Positions 22,116 to 22,258 of a stretch of DNA of 22,258 nucleotides are shown piece by piece. A program made the position numbers and the translations under genes. The number at the start of each line of letters is the position of its first letter. Within the stretch, counting starts at the first letter, position 1. The notes beneath the pieces were generated by a model. That model did no database searches and was not told the origin of the DNA. It saw nothing but the letters and a program-made list of their open reading frames with translations. Origin of the DNA: Sulfurovum sp. UBA7648 (GTDB lineage: Bacteria > Campylobacterota > Campylobacteria > Campylobacterales > Sulfurovaceae). The stretch is from the NCBI GenBank assembly GCA_002483605.1, contig DLIG01000014.1, positions 27,946 through 50,203 on the forward strand, given 5' to 3'.

Positions 22116-22186
22116 AGAAAAAAGAAAACTTTATGATCGCGGCAATTAGAGGTTATTTATAATAGATATTAGAAATATATAGATAA

Positions 22187-22214
22187 TTTATACCCCTTGC
22201 AAAAGGGGTATAAA
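22187..22214 (-). terminator. Hairpin at the end of groEL
   Basis: A perfect 12-bp stem, TTTATACCCCTT (22187-22198) with AAGGGGTATAAA (22203-22214), loop GCAA. It sits 11 bases beyond the groEL stop (minus strand), in the gap between convergent genes. On the minus strand the stem ends in an AT-rich rather than pure T tract, so it is a moderate intrinsic terminator. The same stem could also stop plus-strand transcripts from the kinase. Confidence 0.65.
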
Positions 22215-22225
22215 AAGTTGGCAGA

Positions 22226-22258
22226 TTAATACATTCCGCCCATGCCGCCCATATCAGG
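22226..22258 (-). CDS. groL: 60 kDa chaperonin GroEL, C-terminal fragment
   Basis: Only the last ten codons and the stop are in the window. Read on the minus strand they give PDMGGMGGMY then TAA (22226-22228). The Gly-Gly-Met repeat tail is the hallmark of bacterial GroEL, whose flexible C-terminus lies inside the folding chamber. The final Tyr after the GGM repeats is a small departure from the usual Met ending. The gene body and groES would lie beyond the right edge. Confidence 0.85.
   Translation of the reverse strand, partial: PDMGGMGGMY

Noticed and set aside
22131..22163. Ten-codon ATG frame after the remnant
   Set aside because: Too short, no ribosome site; it is in the degraded intergenic stretch.

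Overview
The window looks like chromosomal DNA from a free-living, AT-rich member of the Campylobacterota (Sulfurimonas/Sulfurovum-like). The reasons are codon use, tightly packed operons with 4 to 20 nt overlaps, AAGGAG-type ribosome sites, TATAAT boxes without strong -35 elements, and gene content: PepD, ABC-F, MetH, LeuA followed by a DUF502 protein, an ArsRS-like two-component pair and multiheme cytochromes. I place it no finer than that. No tRNA, rRNA, CRISPR array or insertion sequence was seen.

Layout. 1-1210 (-): most of a PepD dipeptidase, cut by the window edge. 1262-3318 (+): small membrane protein translationally coupled to an ABC-F ATPase. 3433-4949 (+): cytochrome b561-type protein and a methyltransferase-like protein. 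4946-5581 (-) and 5653-6402 (+): a Crp/Fnr regulator diverging from a hemerythrin and a cupin, with an Fnr-like half-palindrome at -41.5 of the predicted hemerythrin promoter. 6397-6696 (-): MGMT-family protein. 6939-8261 (+): RhlE-like DEAD-box helicase. 8332-8757 (+): Cys/Met-rich Spy-like periplasmic protein. 8825-9376 (-): a 48-residue acidic protein and a probable lipoprotein. 9409-12915 (-): MetH, starting at TTG. 13043-16116 (+): a consensus promoter, a 24-residue leader peptide with four consecutive Leu codons, then leuA, DUF502 and FAH-family genes. 16237-17493 (+): glutamate/aspartate-type symporter. 17649-21989 (+): an SHP-type oxygen-binding cytochrome c (DUF1924), a diheme cytochrome c (DHC), a cytochrome b561 fused to a second DHC domain, a His/Asp-rich Spy-like protein, an OmpR-family regulator and a histidine kinase. 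21990-22258: a decayed second copy of the symporter 3' end, a hairpin, and the last codons of groEL (-).

Three things stand out. (1) The SHP/DHC/cytochrome b/two-component cluster is a self-contained electron-transfer and sensing module: quinol to cytochrome b, then a tethered DHC domain, soluble DHC and SHP, with a sensor and regulator at its end and an 11-bp-spaced direct repeat upstream that suits the regulator. (2) The module is bracketed by a functional symporter 3' end and a frameshifted remnant of the same 3' end about 4.6 kb away, which suggests it arrived by recombination or that a symporter duplication collapsed around it. (3) leuA is preceded by an unannotated leader peptide rich in leucine codons that are rare here, which points to ribosome-mediated attenuation by leucine.
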